Shown: positions 1 through 11,290 of the stretch, piece by piece | Position numbering within the stretch: position 1 is the stretch's first letter | Layout of the letters: each line of letters starts with the position of its first letter | NCBI GenBank assembly: GCA_032622095.1 | Contig: CP136067.1 | Coordinates: 92,064,707 to 92,128,706 of the forward strand | DNA from: Siphonodentalium dalli | Lineage: Eukaryota; Mollusca; Scaphopoda; Gadilida; Siphonodentaliidae | Length of the DNA stretch: 64,000 nucleotides | Reading direction: 5' to 3' | Made by a program: the position numbers and the translations under genes | Notes under the pieces: generated by a model | Told to the model about the DNA's origin: nothing | What the model saw: the letters and a program-made list of their open reading frames with translations, nothing else | Databases searched by the model: none

Positions 1-1012
1 TCTCGTAATTTGGCCTACAGAAAGCGCCAAATATTGAGAGTTTCCGACGATCAATCCACGATTCTAGCGAGGAACAGCCCAGACAGCCTTGTGCGATAAC
101 TGTACGGGTCCTCGTCGGAAAGCCTTGCATATGCTTGATGCAAACTCTATGGGCCTTCTCAAGCTTCTCTATTTGAGTTGCGTTAAGGTTCCAGAGAAGT
201 TCGCTGCCATATAGCCCTGAAGGAATAACTATTGTTCTGTAAAGTTTGTATGAGCTTTGAGGAGAGATACCACCAGGGTATAGGCCAACATCGGAGAGGC
301 CGAAATATGTACCCCTTAATTTTGTACATATGGCATCGACAAAATTATTATTGAAATGGGATGTGGACAGAAGAATTCCAAGGTGAGTATATGAGTCAAC
401 TTCTCTGAGAAAAGATGATCCAAATGGCCACGATCTAGCACATTTTTCGGCTTCTTGTTTGGTTTCATTGAAAACCATTATGACGGTTTTGGAAGAATTA
501 TAGCTGAACCGCCACTTATAACTGTATTCAAGGCATAACTCGTATAGGCCAATAAGACCTGGGCGAGATAACGAAATAAGCATCATATCATCGGCTTGTG
601 TGGGGGATGAACAGTTCAATGAGTGAATACGAAGGCCTAATTTTGACTTCTCAATAATATGGAGGAGGTCGTCTGCGTATATTTTGTACCACAGAGGTGA
701 TAATATGGATCCTTGTCTGGTTCCTTGAGATAAGGAGAACCAGTCGGAATATGTTCCGTCGTTGCGGATACAACATTTTATGCCAGATAATAAATCTCGT
801 ATGATGAGCCATGTTTTGCCTTGTAATCCTCTGTGGAATAATTTGTACAAGAGGCCATTGATCCAAACACAATCGAAAGCTTTACGCACGTCTAATAGAC
901 ATGAGTAAAGCTTGTTGTGTTGTTCTCTGGCGTAACTAATACATTCTTGCACGAATTCCACACAGGTAACAAGTTCAATAAATTCCTGCTCCTGTTTCGA
1001 GATACTTAAGGG
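1..1012 (-). CDS. non-LTR retrotransposon reverse transcriptase, 5'-truncated, runs off window
   Basis: Read on the minus strand from about 1012 to 1, one frame stays open for about 337 codons; it lacks a start codon and continues past base 1. In order it shows SCLLDVRKAFDCVW (RT motif with the first catalytic Asp), SQGTRQGSILSPL, and PTQADDMML with the ADD catalytic pair near 567-575. A C-terminal thumb-like part follows, including GLYGSELLW and GFPTRTRTVI. The last motif matches LPTRTPTVI in the RT at 60661-62500, so both belong to one lineage. An in-frame stop lies just upstream near 1025, where similarity ends, so the copy is 5'-truncated without an endonuclease. The lack of internal stops suggests recent insertion. 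RT identity is seen in the motifs; the exact clade is not resolved. Confidence 0.88.
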
Positions 1013-1350
1013 TCTACTGATGTATTATAACAATCTGTGTGTTTGCTATGTGTGCAGTCTATGCCAGTCTGAGGATGATGTCTTGAAATGATTGTCTGTG
1101 TTAATGTGGAGATGTGATGTTAACCAGAGCTGTGTTTTGCTTATGCATGATGTTTGAAAAAATGCTATGAAGACTTATACAGGTAATATGAACTTTCCAT
1201 AGACCCTGCCCACCAAGAATGAGAATTCATTGACCGAGCCCCTACTGCCAAAGCTAACTATATCAATTTAATGTCAAAAGGCTCGAGGACAGTTGTATTG
1301 AAATGGACCCACTATAACCCTCTGACAGCTATTTCCCATTTTTCATGCGA
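1013..1350. other. no gene seen
   Basis: AT-rich sequence between the truncated RT and the first dispersed repeat. No open frame, RNA gene or repeat that I can support. Confidence 0.5.
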
Positions 1351-1690
1351 TTTAAGGACTTTGCTAACCCAATTTCAACCAAAATTTGATGGAGTTAAAA
1401 TAATGGATTGTGCTCAATTTTATTGGTAATCACAGCAACCAAACCCATGGATGCACCATTTTAACAGTATAATTAGTGGTGATTATCTAAGAAATACAAA
1501 ATGTGAACTTTATAAAGGTTTTAAAAAATATTTTTTTCGAACCCAAATCCAACAAAAACAATCAATTTCTAAGAAAAAGATAAGGAAATGTGTAGTGAAT
1601 ACTGTGAAGAATGATGAACAATAAAAATATATTCATATTTACCAAGTGTTCTTTGAAAACATTACATAGAACCAGTTGTTAACAAATGCC
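1351..1690 (+). repeat. dispersed repeat family A, copy 1
   Basis: About 340 bp running from GGACTTTGCTAACCC to GAACCAGTTGTTAACAAA. The same sequence returns inverted at 7812-8147, direct at 8150-8495 and inverted at 8776-9066. By eye the copies are roughly 75-85% alike. No coding frame is conserved, so this is a non-coding mobile or foldback repeat. Confidence 0.75.
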
Positions 1691-1876
1691 AGAATTATTT
1701 CCCCAACATGGCTAACTGAGAGCTGGCAGCGATTGGTTAACTATTGACAGTGGTGAGTTGACAAAATAATTTCTTAAGCTTCAATTTAGCAGACCACCCT
1801 GTAACCACTAAAGAGGTCAGCAATCATGGACTAATCCCTTATGGTCCAGTGGCCACAGACTGGCACACAAGCTGAA

Positions 1877-2520
1877 GTGACACTCCACAGTTTCTGCAGG
1901 GATTGGTGCAAAAATAAGGGGGCATCAATTCAATGAAAAATAACAGAAATGTGATCCCGCAACACATATACAATGTATATATACCTGGGTTGAGCACATA
2001 CTAGGCTTAAAGATTTTGGTACAGAATTGTCATTTTAATGGGGGTAGCAAGAGTTATGCCCCTTGATTGTGTGCCTGAAAAATGAAATTTTGATGCAAAA
2101 ATGGCCGAAATAAGCGATTTTCAGGCTCGTGGGACACAAAAACCAGAAGATCTATGGTATAGCCGCCTATGTTGTCTGGAAGAACACTGTTTCCTCACAA
2201 AAATATCAAAAAATTTCAAACTTCTCACCACTGTAAGTTTAAAAAAAATATTTTTCATGCAGATGACAAATTTTAGGTGCTAAAATGTCACGCTGGTGTC
2301 TGGAGCCACTGTTTCGCAGAAATCGCTACTACTTCATACTGGTGGGGTCAAGGTCACCTGAAACAATATTTTTCAAAACTCAAAGACATCCTCTAAAAAT
2401 CCACAAATTCATAACTAACCTTCTCTCAATAAACATACCACACCCATGGTGACAGAAAACACTGGTACTCTATTCTAAGAAATTTACCCCTACTGATAAT
2501 TTGAAACTGTGGAGTGTCAC
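1877..2520. mobile_element. MITE-like element with perfect 18-bp terminal inverted repeats
   Basis: GTGACACTCCACAGTTTC at 1877-1894 is exactly inverted as GAAACTGTGGAGTGTCAC at 2503-2520, defining a 644-bp element. A trinucleotide TGA flanks each end and may be a short target duplication, but that is weak. The interior contains only a 60-codon shadow frame and no transposase, so it would be non-autonomous. It lies between repeat family A and sequence that resembles, inverted, 7560-7760, so it probably inserted into an older inverted structure. Confidence 0.6.
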
Positions 2521-2529
2521 CTGATAACA

Positions 2530-2640
2530 ATATCAGCAAGACTGAGTCGTAATTTCGCTAAAATCCGGATTGAGAATCCGAAGCCGATTACGGGGGCGGG
2601 GCTAATTCCCGATTCTAGGTCAGATTTTGAAATCCACGTG
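2530..2640 (+). repeat. repeat B, partner of 7560-7745
   Basis: ATTTCGCTAAAATCCGGATT followed by GAATCCGAAGCCGATTACGG resembles, in reverse complement, the AATCGGATT-rich segment at 7560-7745. It lies inside copies of repeat A on both sides, giving the order A-B...B'-A'. Confidence 0.5.
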
Positions 2641-2908
2641 GTCTCCGAAACTATGTTTCATGTATTTGACACAAGTATCATTTGTATCTTATATTTATAA
2701 TTCATGTTTGTTGTGAAAGTCATGCTTTTCTTCTATGTGTATATACACGGCACATAATTTGCTGCCAATCCGACTTAATCGCATCTTTTTTTTTCAAGTT
2801 AAAGTGTGTTTATTGATGATGGCAAGTATATCTAAACGTGACTGCTCTCGGCCTCCTGAATCAAATTCCGAAGATGCTGTGAAGAACACACGAAACTTGT
2901 CAGTTGAA

Positions 2909-3625
2909 CAGGGACGTGACGACAGGGGTTGATTGGGTGTCTCGACCCCCACCCCGAACTTTGGTACAATTTGCTAAGCTGTGCAGTCATTCATACGTGA
3001 GGAAAATCAGGATTATTTTGACTAACTGTTTCAAATAATGATACGTTCAAGCCAACAAACGCAACAAACAAACCCGATTTTAAATAAATACATATACAAA
3101 CTTATGACTAACTCGGGAGAGGGGGTGTCCAGTGATCTGTATATATGTTCAACTTGTTTTGGTAGTCATGTTGCTTTGCCATTACTAATTATAGATTTTT
3201 TCAGTGTAATAACATATGGGAGAGGGGGTACCCTTACGTGAGTCAGTACTTGTCCCCCAATTCCTTTGTATGTATAAACAAATGTATGTGTTATATTTCA
3301 TGTGTTATCTAAATTTGACATATATTTGAAATAAATATATCTAAACTAAACTTTGGTACATTCCAGCAGTCGGAAATTTCATGCATGACACAACATTAGT
3401 TGGACATTAATTTGACACCATATATAGCTTGGCATTGTTGGCATTGTTTGATTTTTTTTCAACCAGTAAAAGTTGGTAATTTTCCAATCTTAGTGTTTGT
3501 CAGTTTGGATATTTCCAAGGGGAGCAAATTGAATTCTACGAACCTGTGAGATTGATGTTTGGTTCAATGTGGGGGGGGGGTGCAGTTGGCCGGAAATTTG
3601 AGGAAACTTCTAGCCACGTCCCTAG
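2909..3625. mobile_element. degenerate hAT-like non-autonomous element
   Basis: The left end CAGGGACGTG and the right end CCACGTCCCTA are inverted-repeat-like and resemble the terminus of the clean hAT-like element at 35602. The G-run followed by TGCAGTTGGCCGGAAATTT near the right end is the same subterminal motif seen in the copies at 13.5, 35.6 and 51.6 kb. No target duplication is visible, so the boundaries are approximate. A retroposon is nested inside. Confidence 0.45.
2969..3348 (+). mobile_element. short retroposon insertion with 12-bp target-site duplication
   Basis: AACTTTGGTACA occurs at 2957-2968 and again at 3349-3360, bracketing 380 bp. The insert ends with an AATAAA-containing A/T-rich tail (about 3329-3348), as expected for the 3' end of a LINE or SINE inserted by target-primed reverse transcription in plus orientation. 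It contains no RT motif, so it is either a SINE or a strongly 5'-truncated LINE 3' UTR. Confidence 0.6.
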
Positions 3626-5300
3626 AACATGTGTCTGTTGTCTATACAGAGACTATTGTGCAAAACGACTGCATTTAACGAAACGAAACATGTTAAACAT
3701 GAAATTGCTATAACTTTAAGACTAGATGATGGTACATACGTGTATCTGATAATCCATCGATACCATATAATCCTACTATTTCTTGAATAAGAAGAAACAT
3801 TATAATAACGAACACAGCAGAAGACATATCCATGCAGGTTCATATGAATTCGGTCAATGGTAACGTATCCGCCGAATTCGAAATCAACATGCGTTCGGGC
3901 GTTATTTTAAGGATGGAATTATGAAATGGACATATGAAAGTGACAATCAACAATGATTTGCAATAGCGCTTGTACGCATTGAGCTCCCGAGTACGTCACG
4001 AATAATGATATAATATGCTAAAAATAGATTTTCGGACAAACTTTACCACGTGTTTGAGAACCCATGCATTTACTGTATGTGTGAGATTGAGAGTGGGTCT
4101 ATAAAACTAATTGTAACTTTGTTATCTTTCGTAGTTTTTACGTGAAAATTTACACATATATCAGGGACATATACTTCTTCCAGAATATTAAAAAACATTT
4201 TCAGTTGCACATTGTATTTTTTTTATTGTTTACGACAAAATAGTCGAAGTCGGGAAATTCATAAAACTGCGGTATAAACTACCCAGTGTTTGCAGTGTTA
4301 GAAAACGCCCAATCAAAATAGTTCTTTAGTAATTGTTTACACCAATTTGTTTTTCAAAGAATATAGAGTAAACATAGTCCTCTCGGAATATCGAAATAAT
4401 TAACCCCCAGATAGCCGACACCACCGACAATTAATTCGCGCTTCACATCTCGGACTTTGTCAGAGTGTCCGACGAAAATGAAAGTTATCTGTCTAAATGT
4501 CCAATTTTCGTGTCGAATGGTGATATAAACCTCATTTGTCAGGTGCATGGATAAATATGATTATTATATACCATATACGGATTTTAAAACGCTCTTTAAT
4601 AATTTCGTATTTGAGCTGTCATAAACAAACTCTATAATTTCTATTCGAAATGGCCCCGTTTTTTGTTTGTTAATTTGTGACTGGATGCCTCGCTCGAAGT
4701 ACGTTATTTTACTATATAAAACTTCATTGTGTCGCTGAAAGTATGGGACAATCATTATATAAGGCATATCTTTTGCCTGTATACGATAAACACCGGGTCA
4801 TGCATTTCAATCCACCAGATCTGCATCAGAAACGATTTGACGATAACATTAGCACCAAGATGTTCCCTAACATGAGACATGTATGTGTCCTTGTTTACAT
4901 TTGCGACGACGAAATCGAATCTGCCGCATGCATACATGCATCCATCGCTTGTATTTCTATAATTCTCTGTTTGGCTTGGGAAATCCATTCCCAAACCCGA
5001 TAAAATTCACATTGGAATATATCATTGAATCACGCTTACAGGTCCCGTAACAACAATGTTTGGTTGTAACCATTGTAAAGGAAAATGTATATATTTTTTA
5101 TGAACGAAGAAAGTCATTTTGCCTCAATTTATAGAAACTGCATTTAATCTCACCATAAATATTTTGAGTAAACCATCTGCTTGTACTAATTTAACTTTTT
5201 TGTTATGTAATTGATAATATTTACCTGCCCATTATAGAAGGCGCCATGTACACTTTATTGGGGCTGAATATGTCATTGTCGCATGGTTTCTGGAAAAAAA
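3626..5300. other. unannotated AT-rich sequence
   Basis: Open frames up to 108 codons exist on both strands around 4677-5003, but they overlap each other, lack recognisable domains and have no repeat or splice support. I see no RNA gene or mobile-element ends. Confidence 0.45.
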
Positions 5301-5515
5301 GACAGCCAGGATCTCTTAAACTGTCAAAAAGACACACAGGATCTCTTAAACTGTCAAAAAGAGACACAGGATATCAAAGTCTCACCAAACAACGGGAATT
5401 TTATTTAGTCGTCTGCTATTAATATTGGTCCAACTATCAAGGATGCGGAATTGCGCTGTCAGTCAGGCTCAAAGCCGAATTAAATTTCGTTGATATTTCA
5501 CTCAGATCACAAACA

Positions 5516-5550
<35 letters not shown>
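5516..5550 (+). repeat. (ATT)n microsatellite at a LINE 3' end
   Basis: Twelve or so uninterrupted trinucleotide units. It lies directly downstream of the minus-strand LINE fragment, and such short tandem tails are typical of CR1/L2-like 3' ends. The related 3' end at 50833 also abuts a trinucleotide run. Confidence 0.9.
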
Positions 5551-5555
<5 letters not shown>

Positions 5556-5779
5556 CATTTAAAACGCATTCCACAATAAATTTGTTTCAATGCGCGTACA
5601 TCGAGTGGTTAAAAATCTAATTATTTAAAACACACGAGCAACAAAGATAAAATGTGTAGCTGATAACAGACAAGTTCAAAATTCTCATAGGATAAAAAGA
5701 TGACTTGAGGTAAAAAATTAACCTGATGAATAAGATTAATATCGTTCTGAAAAAACTCAGATAAAAAGTTTTGGTGTAG

Positions 5780-6752
5780 TTATAAACTGAAACATTTTTT
5801 AAAAAGGTGAGTTTTCAATGCCTTCTTAAATTCATCAATGTCACTCAACTTGCGAACGTCATCGGGTAGAGCATTCCAAATGTCAATACTTGTTTTTTGA
5901 AAACATTTGTGTCCATAATTCACATTGGTGAGACTGATTTGCTTCACATCAAGTCCTCGAACAGAAGAACGGGTAGGCATGCCTGTGGTTCTAACATAGC
6001 TTTGAAACAAATTGCTAATATAACTTGGTACAGCACCATCTAAAGACTTGAAAACAAACATCGCACATGTGAAAGTCCTTCTGTAAATGAATGTCATCAT
6101 GTGTAGATCTTTTAAAATTGCTGATATATGGGAATAGAGCGAATTTTTTTTTGATGAGGCGTGCACAATTATGTAACAGCAGGTTGAGTTTCGTTACATT
6201 TGCTTGCGATATATTAGTTAGAAGGGAATTAAGATTGTCAATGCGAGAAACAACTAGTGTCAGTACAGCATGCTTCATGGCTCGTTCACTGAGGTATGAG
6301 CGGACTCGCCGAAGACATCTAAGATGGAAATATCCTGACTTTAGTATAGATGACACTGTTTTATCCATAGACATTGTTGCATCGAAATAACCACCAAGGT
6401 TACGAAGTGAGACACGTGCATTTATTGTTGTGTCTCCCAACGTCAGAGAAAAGTTGTTATCACATTGTACATTGCGTAGCTCCGTCAAAGAATGTTTTGA
6501 TCCCATGACAATAAATTCTGATTTATTATCATTTAGTTTGAGTCTGTTCATGGACATCCATTCACTAATCTCAAGAAAACAACATTCTAATTTATTACAT
6601 GCTCTTTTGTGTCCCATGTGGTCTTTACGAGAAAAGTCAACATACAACTGACTGTCATCGGCATACATGTGGTAGTTGACTGCATGTTTTTTCATAATAT
6701 CACCAAGGGGCAAAGTATAACATAGAAACAGTAGTGGGCCAAGAATAATATT
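5780..6752 (-). pseudogene. CR1-like non-LTR retrotransposon RT, truncated and frameshifted
   Basis: On the minus strand the frame enters at about 6752 in ILGPLLFLCYTLPLGDI, then shows the catalytic MYADDSQLYVDF near 6650 and the thumb-like CARLIKKKFALFPYISNF. Near 6100-6166 the reading moves to a second frame. That frame runs through WNALPDDVRKLSDIDEF and ends KKALKTHLFKKCFSL at 5780. This terminal pattern (LP..VR...S...FK..LKTHLF) is typical of CR1/L2-like elements. Fingers, N-terminal RT and endonuclease are missing, and the 5' break falls at the inverted-repeat boundary. It is a dead copy; downstream lies the 3' UTR and the (ATT)n tail. Confidence 0.85.
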
Positions 6753-6840
6753 AATAGCAGACGACTAAATAAAATTCCCGTTGTTTGGCGAGACTTTGAG
6801 ATCCTGTGTGTCTTTTTGACAGTTCAAGAGACCCTGGAGT

Positions 6841-7559
6841 CACACATGCACACCTGATTGTCGTGGAAGCGAGTTTGCGATATGATGTCATCACGTACGA
6901 GCATATTGACTGCCTCGCAGCGTTATGGTAGAATGTTATTCAACTAAGAATGGTATACTTTACAACAGGAAGCATGCACCCGAATTTCTTACTTGACAAA
7001 CCACGAAAAATGACACTTGCGAAAATAATGTAATGTAGTGTTATATATCGAAGTTCTCGGCGCTGTCAGGAAGACAATATTTTGGCCATGACACCGCCTG
7101 GATAAAGTATACATTTCTATTTGAAAACCACTGCAATTTACAATGTAAAATGAATATGTGTATGTATACTTTTATCTAATAAATCATCATACATTCGGCA
7201 CATCCACGCACATTCGTACATCGAGTGACAGAACGCATGTTAATGTTTGTCCGAATCTCCAGCGCCTCGCTGTGAAATTAATTATTTTTAGAACAGATGG
7301 CCAATGCGTACAAACGCTATTGCTTCGCCATCAACCGAAGTGCTCCCCCAGCGTTACTATCAATAGCGTTATTATTTGGCTAATTTCAGTAATATTCTCC
7401 CAGTTTACATTCAATAAAACAAATTTGTCTCCGCATTTAAAATTCTTTGATATAGATCGTTTATATTCTGCAATAATTTGTACACAAGAGACGGATTCTT
7501 ATGTTTTATTGTGTTTTTAAACTCTGAGGTGGCGAAATCTCGGTTTGTTTACATTACGA
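6841..7559. other. no gene seen
   Basis: A 120-codon frame at 7158-7520 has no recognisable domain and atypical composition. I see nothing else in this stretch. Confidence 0.4.
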
Positions 7560-7745
7560 ACATTTGAGTCCGTAATCGGAATCCGAATCCCAATCGGATT
7601 ACCACGAAATTGAGATTACGGTCTGTTCGTTTACTGATTCTGCCAATTTCTGGTCTGTTCTTTTGCCGAACCAAGTCGTACGGGGACCAATCTGTAATCC
7701 AGAATCTGAATCGGATTTTAGCGAAATAACGCCTCTGGGTACAAG
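7560..7745 (-). repeat. repeat B', inverted relative to 2530-2640
   Basis: Rich in AATCGGATT and its variants. In reverse complement it contains TTTCGCTAAAATCCGATTC, matching 2550-2575. It lies just inside repeat A copy 2. Confidence 0.5.
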
Positions 7746-7811
7746 GTGACCCATAATCCACCCATCAAGTGTCATCTTCTGGACAGCATTACTGAGAAAG
7801 TTAATCTACCA

Positions 7812-8147
7812 TTTGCAAACAAGTGGTTCTGAATATATTTTTCAAAGAAAGCTTGGTAAATATGAATATATTTTTACTGTTCATCATTCTTCATAGTGTT
7901 CAGCACACATTCCCATATTTTTTTCTTAGATATGGACTTTGTGTTTGTTGGATTTGGGTTCGAAAAAAATATTTTTAAAAACCTCTATAAAGTTCACATT
8001 TAGTATTTCTAACCTGCTCCACCATGACTTATACTGTTAAAATGTTGCATTCATGGGTTTGGTTACTGTGATCGGTAATAAAAGTGAACATAAACCTTTA
8101 TTTTGACTCCATAAAATTTGGGGAAAATTGGGTTAGCAAAGTCCTTA
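7812..8147 (-). repeat. repeat family A, copy 2 (inverted)
   Basis: Reverse complement of 1351-1690. It abuts the next copy head to head at about 8148, where the sequence is itself palindromic (TTAAGG...CCTTAA type). Confidence 0.75.
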
Positions 8148-8149
8148 AG

Positions 8150-8495
8150 GGCTTTGTGGACCCAATTTTTCCAAAATTTCCCAAAATGTTATAGAGTCCA
8201 AATAAAGGATTCTGTTCATGTATATTAGTAATAATAGAAACCATGCCCATTGAAGCAACATTTTAAGAGTATACTTCATGGTGCATTATGTTAGAAATAC
8301 AAAATGTGAACTTTATTGAGATTTAAAAAAATAAAATTTACAGCCAATGGTCCAAGAAAAACCAAGTCCATATCTAAGAATCAAATATGGGAATGTGTAC
8401 TGAACGTTGTGATGAATGATGTACTACAAAACATATATATTTCTTGAGTGTTCTTTGATAAAATTACTTTGAACCGGTTGTTGACAAATGATATA
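8150..8495 (+). repeat. repeat family A, copy 3
   Basis: Starts with GGACCCAATTTTTCC and ends GAACCGGTTGTTGACAAATG. It is inverted relative to copies 2 and 4, so 7812-9066 could fold into alternative long hairpins. Confidence 0.8.
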
Positions 8496-8775
8496 CTAAC
8501 TTCATAATATGGTTGACTGAGAGGCAGCAGTTCGTGGGTCAACCTTTCATGGATGATGTCCAGTCTAGTATGAATGGCGTTTTACCAGTGTCGACTTCGC
8601 CATGAGTGATTACCCCGAGTGAGTGGTGACCTACTTACTAGAATTAGTGTGGTGATCTGGTAGGGGTTTGATTGAGGATTAGCATTCTATTGTCAACAGA
8701 GTCCAGAGCAGTTACAAGGGTCAGCTGTTAACCCGTGCCTGCTACCACCCACATAGCCAATGTTTAAGCAAGTAT

Positions 8776-9066
8776 ATATCATTTGTCAACAACCGGTTCA
8801 AAGTAATTTTATCAAAGAACATTCAAGAAATATAATATTTTTTTGTAGTACACCATTCATCATAGTGTTCAGTACACATTCCCATATTTGATTCTTAGAT
8901 ATGGACTTTGTTTTTCTTGGACCATTGCCTGTAAATATTATTTTTTTAAATCTCTATAAAGTTCACATTTTGTATTTCTAACAATCCACCATGAAGTATA
9001 CTCTTATTACTAATATACATGAACAGAATCCTTTATTTGGAAAAATTGGGTCCACAAAGCCCTTAA
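8776..9066 (-). repeat. repeat family A, copy 4 (inverted)
   Basis: Starts CATTTGTCAACAACCGGTTC, the reverse complement of the end of copy 3, and ends in GGGTCCACAAAGCCCTTAA. Copies 3 and 4 flank a 280-bp unique loop, giving a foldback element of about 0.9 kb. They are closer to each other than to copy 1, which fits a single insertion. Confidence 0.8.
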
Positions 9067-10599
9067 CAAGTTTCTAGGGCTATGTTTGAAGATTGGGGTT
9101 TTCGTCATTCCAGCCATATTTTTCACAGGTATATTTGGATTGAGATATTTAACTCGACATTCAGCTAGGATTCCCGGAGGCGATAGCCCATCATGATAGG
9201 AACTGAGTCACTGTTTTAGCTCCAAATTAATCGAGTGCAGGCACCCTTTATCCGTTGCACGCGAATATGTGGCGATTTGCTTTTTAGGACTACTTTGTGG
9301 TGGGTTGCCAAGTGCGCAGTGAAGTGGGCTGGCTCTTAAGGGGGTGGCACAGTTTGGTCACGATGGCCACTGCGGATTGCACCCTACCTCCAGATGATCA
9401 ATAATTACTCACCGACCATATTTTTCACACATAATAATCAATACTAAACAAAGATCTTGTCAGTATAAGCTATATAATTGTATCTGATAACCGACAATTT
9501 CTCGATTAATTTATATTTAAATTTTATTGACCGTACTTTTCTCCACAATGTTTTCTTACAGTGCACCAAAATATTATGAAACATGTAATTTTTCTATTTA
9601 TGTGATTTGCGTAATAATAAGACATCTTGTAATCTCGCTTTCGACTATAGTAGTAATTCTAAACATAGAGTATCAACATTTTCAACTGTAAACAGCACAA
9701 AACTTCATAAATCGTTGGTAATCAAGCAATGAAATTAATTCCAACAACTTAAACAAACTGTAAGTATCGATTTCACATCATACAATTGGCCGATTGAAGG
9801 ATCGATTTGCTTTCGTGGCAGATTTTCATGTACCTGCCACGAATTCAAAAATGACAACATCAGGAACATGTGTTTACAATAGAAATATGGCGACTGGCAC
9901 CCCAAGGAAAACTGACAAGTTTTAGCGGACTTTTTTCAAACGATACCGTGAACATTAATCTAAAGAATTGTTCCTTGGCTCTTAATGGTATGTCACTTAT
10001 CATAATGGGCTGCCTAATGATACTGTTGAGGTTATAGTTTTTCACATTTGAATGCCCAAACAATGTCATAATATTGCAGATATACTGTTTCCTAGTCACT
10101 TTTATGGTACAAAAAGCTTTTTAGTTCACATCTATTGGTGGCTCCTTCTTTACCGGTATATGCTCTATATTTTTTCTCAATGTTATGTCTATTTATGTCT
10201 GCTTTTAGGTGGAAAATGGCAATTTTGTCAGCCCGTTTTTCAGACATTTTTCATGAAACAGACTTTCCATCCCCTTAATTCAATTCAGTTTATTTATTCT
10301 GGTCATCATATAGGATATTACCGATGTTACTATTACATACTCTGTTGCATAATATTTATGTATGCGTGCACATGTGTTATAATGTAGATGGAGCGGATTT
10401 CTACGACACTATGGTCATGTTCAAAATAATTATTATTTTAGATTTGATCAATGTGGTCCAGTAAGTGGGGTTTGTGCTATGAGTGCTAATTAGCATCACG
10501 AGGACTGAACTCGTTTGGGTCGTGATTCTTTTGCGATAACATTACTCAGACGAGATTGGTTGCAGAAATGCTTACTTTTCAATAAATGTATAGTAATTT
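9067..10599. other. no gene seen
   Basis: AT-rich sequence. Frames of about 79 and 111 codons at 9860-10387 lie on opposite strands, overlap and show no domain. No element ends recognised. Confidence 0.45.
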
Positions 10600-11290
10600 A
10601 TGCCTTTATTCAAGGTTGGGGCAGACCATTTGCCATGGCAGAATTCTCCATGTTAAAATTCATACTATATGGGTATCACCCACAGTCTATAAATCTTCTA
10701 GAAATTTTAGGTAGATACCACCACATTGCGACCGGTTGCCATAGCAACTTCTTTTCGGAAATTTATGATTTTGGGGGCTGTAATTTTCCCTATATGACGT
10801 TATGTTTGAATAAAATATAAATGGTTTTCCAAAGTTAAATGATCCAGGGATATTTTGCCAAAATCTGGAACTAACCTTGCTCTAAAATCGTCCTTCAACG
10901 ACTGAGGGCTCCATTCAAAATGGCCACCAAACCCCCGTTTTATAATGTTACAATACTTACTTTTATATAATTTTATAGCCATGTATATATATGCGTTAAT
11001 TTAATGCTGGGTTAGACTATTTGGCATGACAGAATTCTCCAGGTGACAACTCATAATATACGGGTGATCAGTCGTGGTCTATAAATCTTCCAAACATTTT
11101 TGGTCAATACCACCAAATTGCGACCGGTTGACATGGCAACCCATTTTCGGAACGTTATGCGTTTGGGGGCTGTAATTGCGATATACGAAATGTCGGCATG
11201 CGACATTTTGAATCAAATGTAATTAATTGCCACAAAATATGGTCCAGGAATATACTTAAATTGCTCTCGTTTCTTTGTCTTTCCGCTGAA
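10600..11290 (+). repeat. tandem duplication, about 391-bp unit, two copies
   Basis: The stretch from 10617 (GACCATTTGCCATGGCAGAA) recurs from 11008 with substitutions. Both copies contain GCGACCGGTTG and TTTGGGGGCTGTAATT in the same order. The second copy is shorter and diverges after about 11290. No frame is shared, so it is non-coding. Confidence 0.8.

Larger units (their letters stand above)
5306..6836. mobile_element. composite: LINE fragment boxed by about 100-bp inverted repeats
   Basis: The left arm (about 5306-5426) and right arm (6747-6836) are near-perfect inverted repeats, with inner ends at AATATTAATAGCAGACGACT. The left arm carries an extra tandem copy of a roughly 34-bp unit containing CTTAAACTGTCAAAAAGAC. 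The boxed segment is a CR1-like RT fragment. Ordinary 5' truncation does not produce inverted flanks, so either the LINE landed in a foldback element or the flank was duplicated in inversion. Confidence 0.65.

Noticed and set aside
2900-3640. A target-site duplication for the hAT-like copy at 2909-3625
   Set aside because: The flanking 8-mers do not match; boundaries kept as approximate.
9100-9420. tRNA-like or SINE head in the GC-richer stretch
   Set aside because: I could not build a cloverleaf or convincing A and B boxes.
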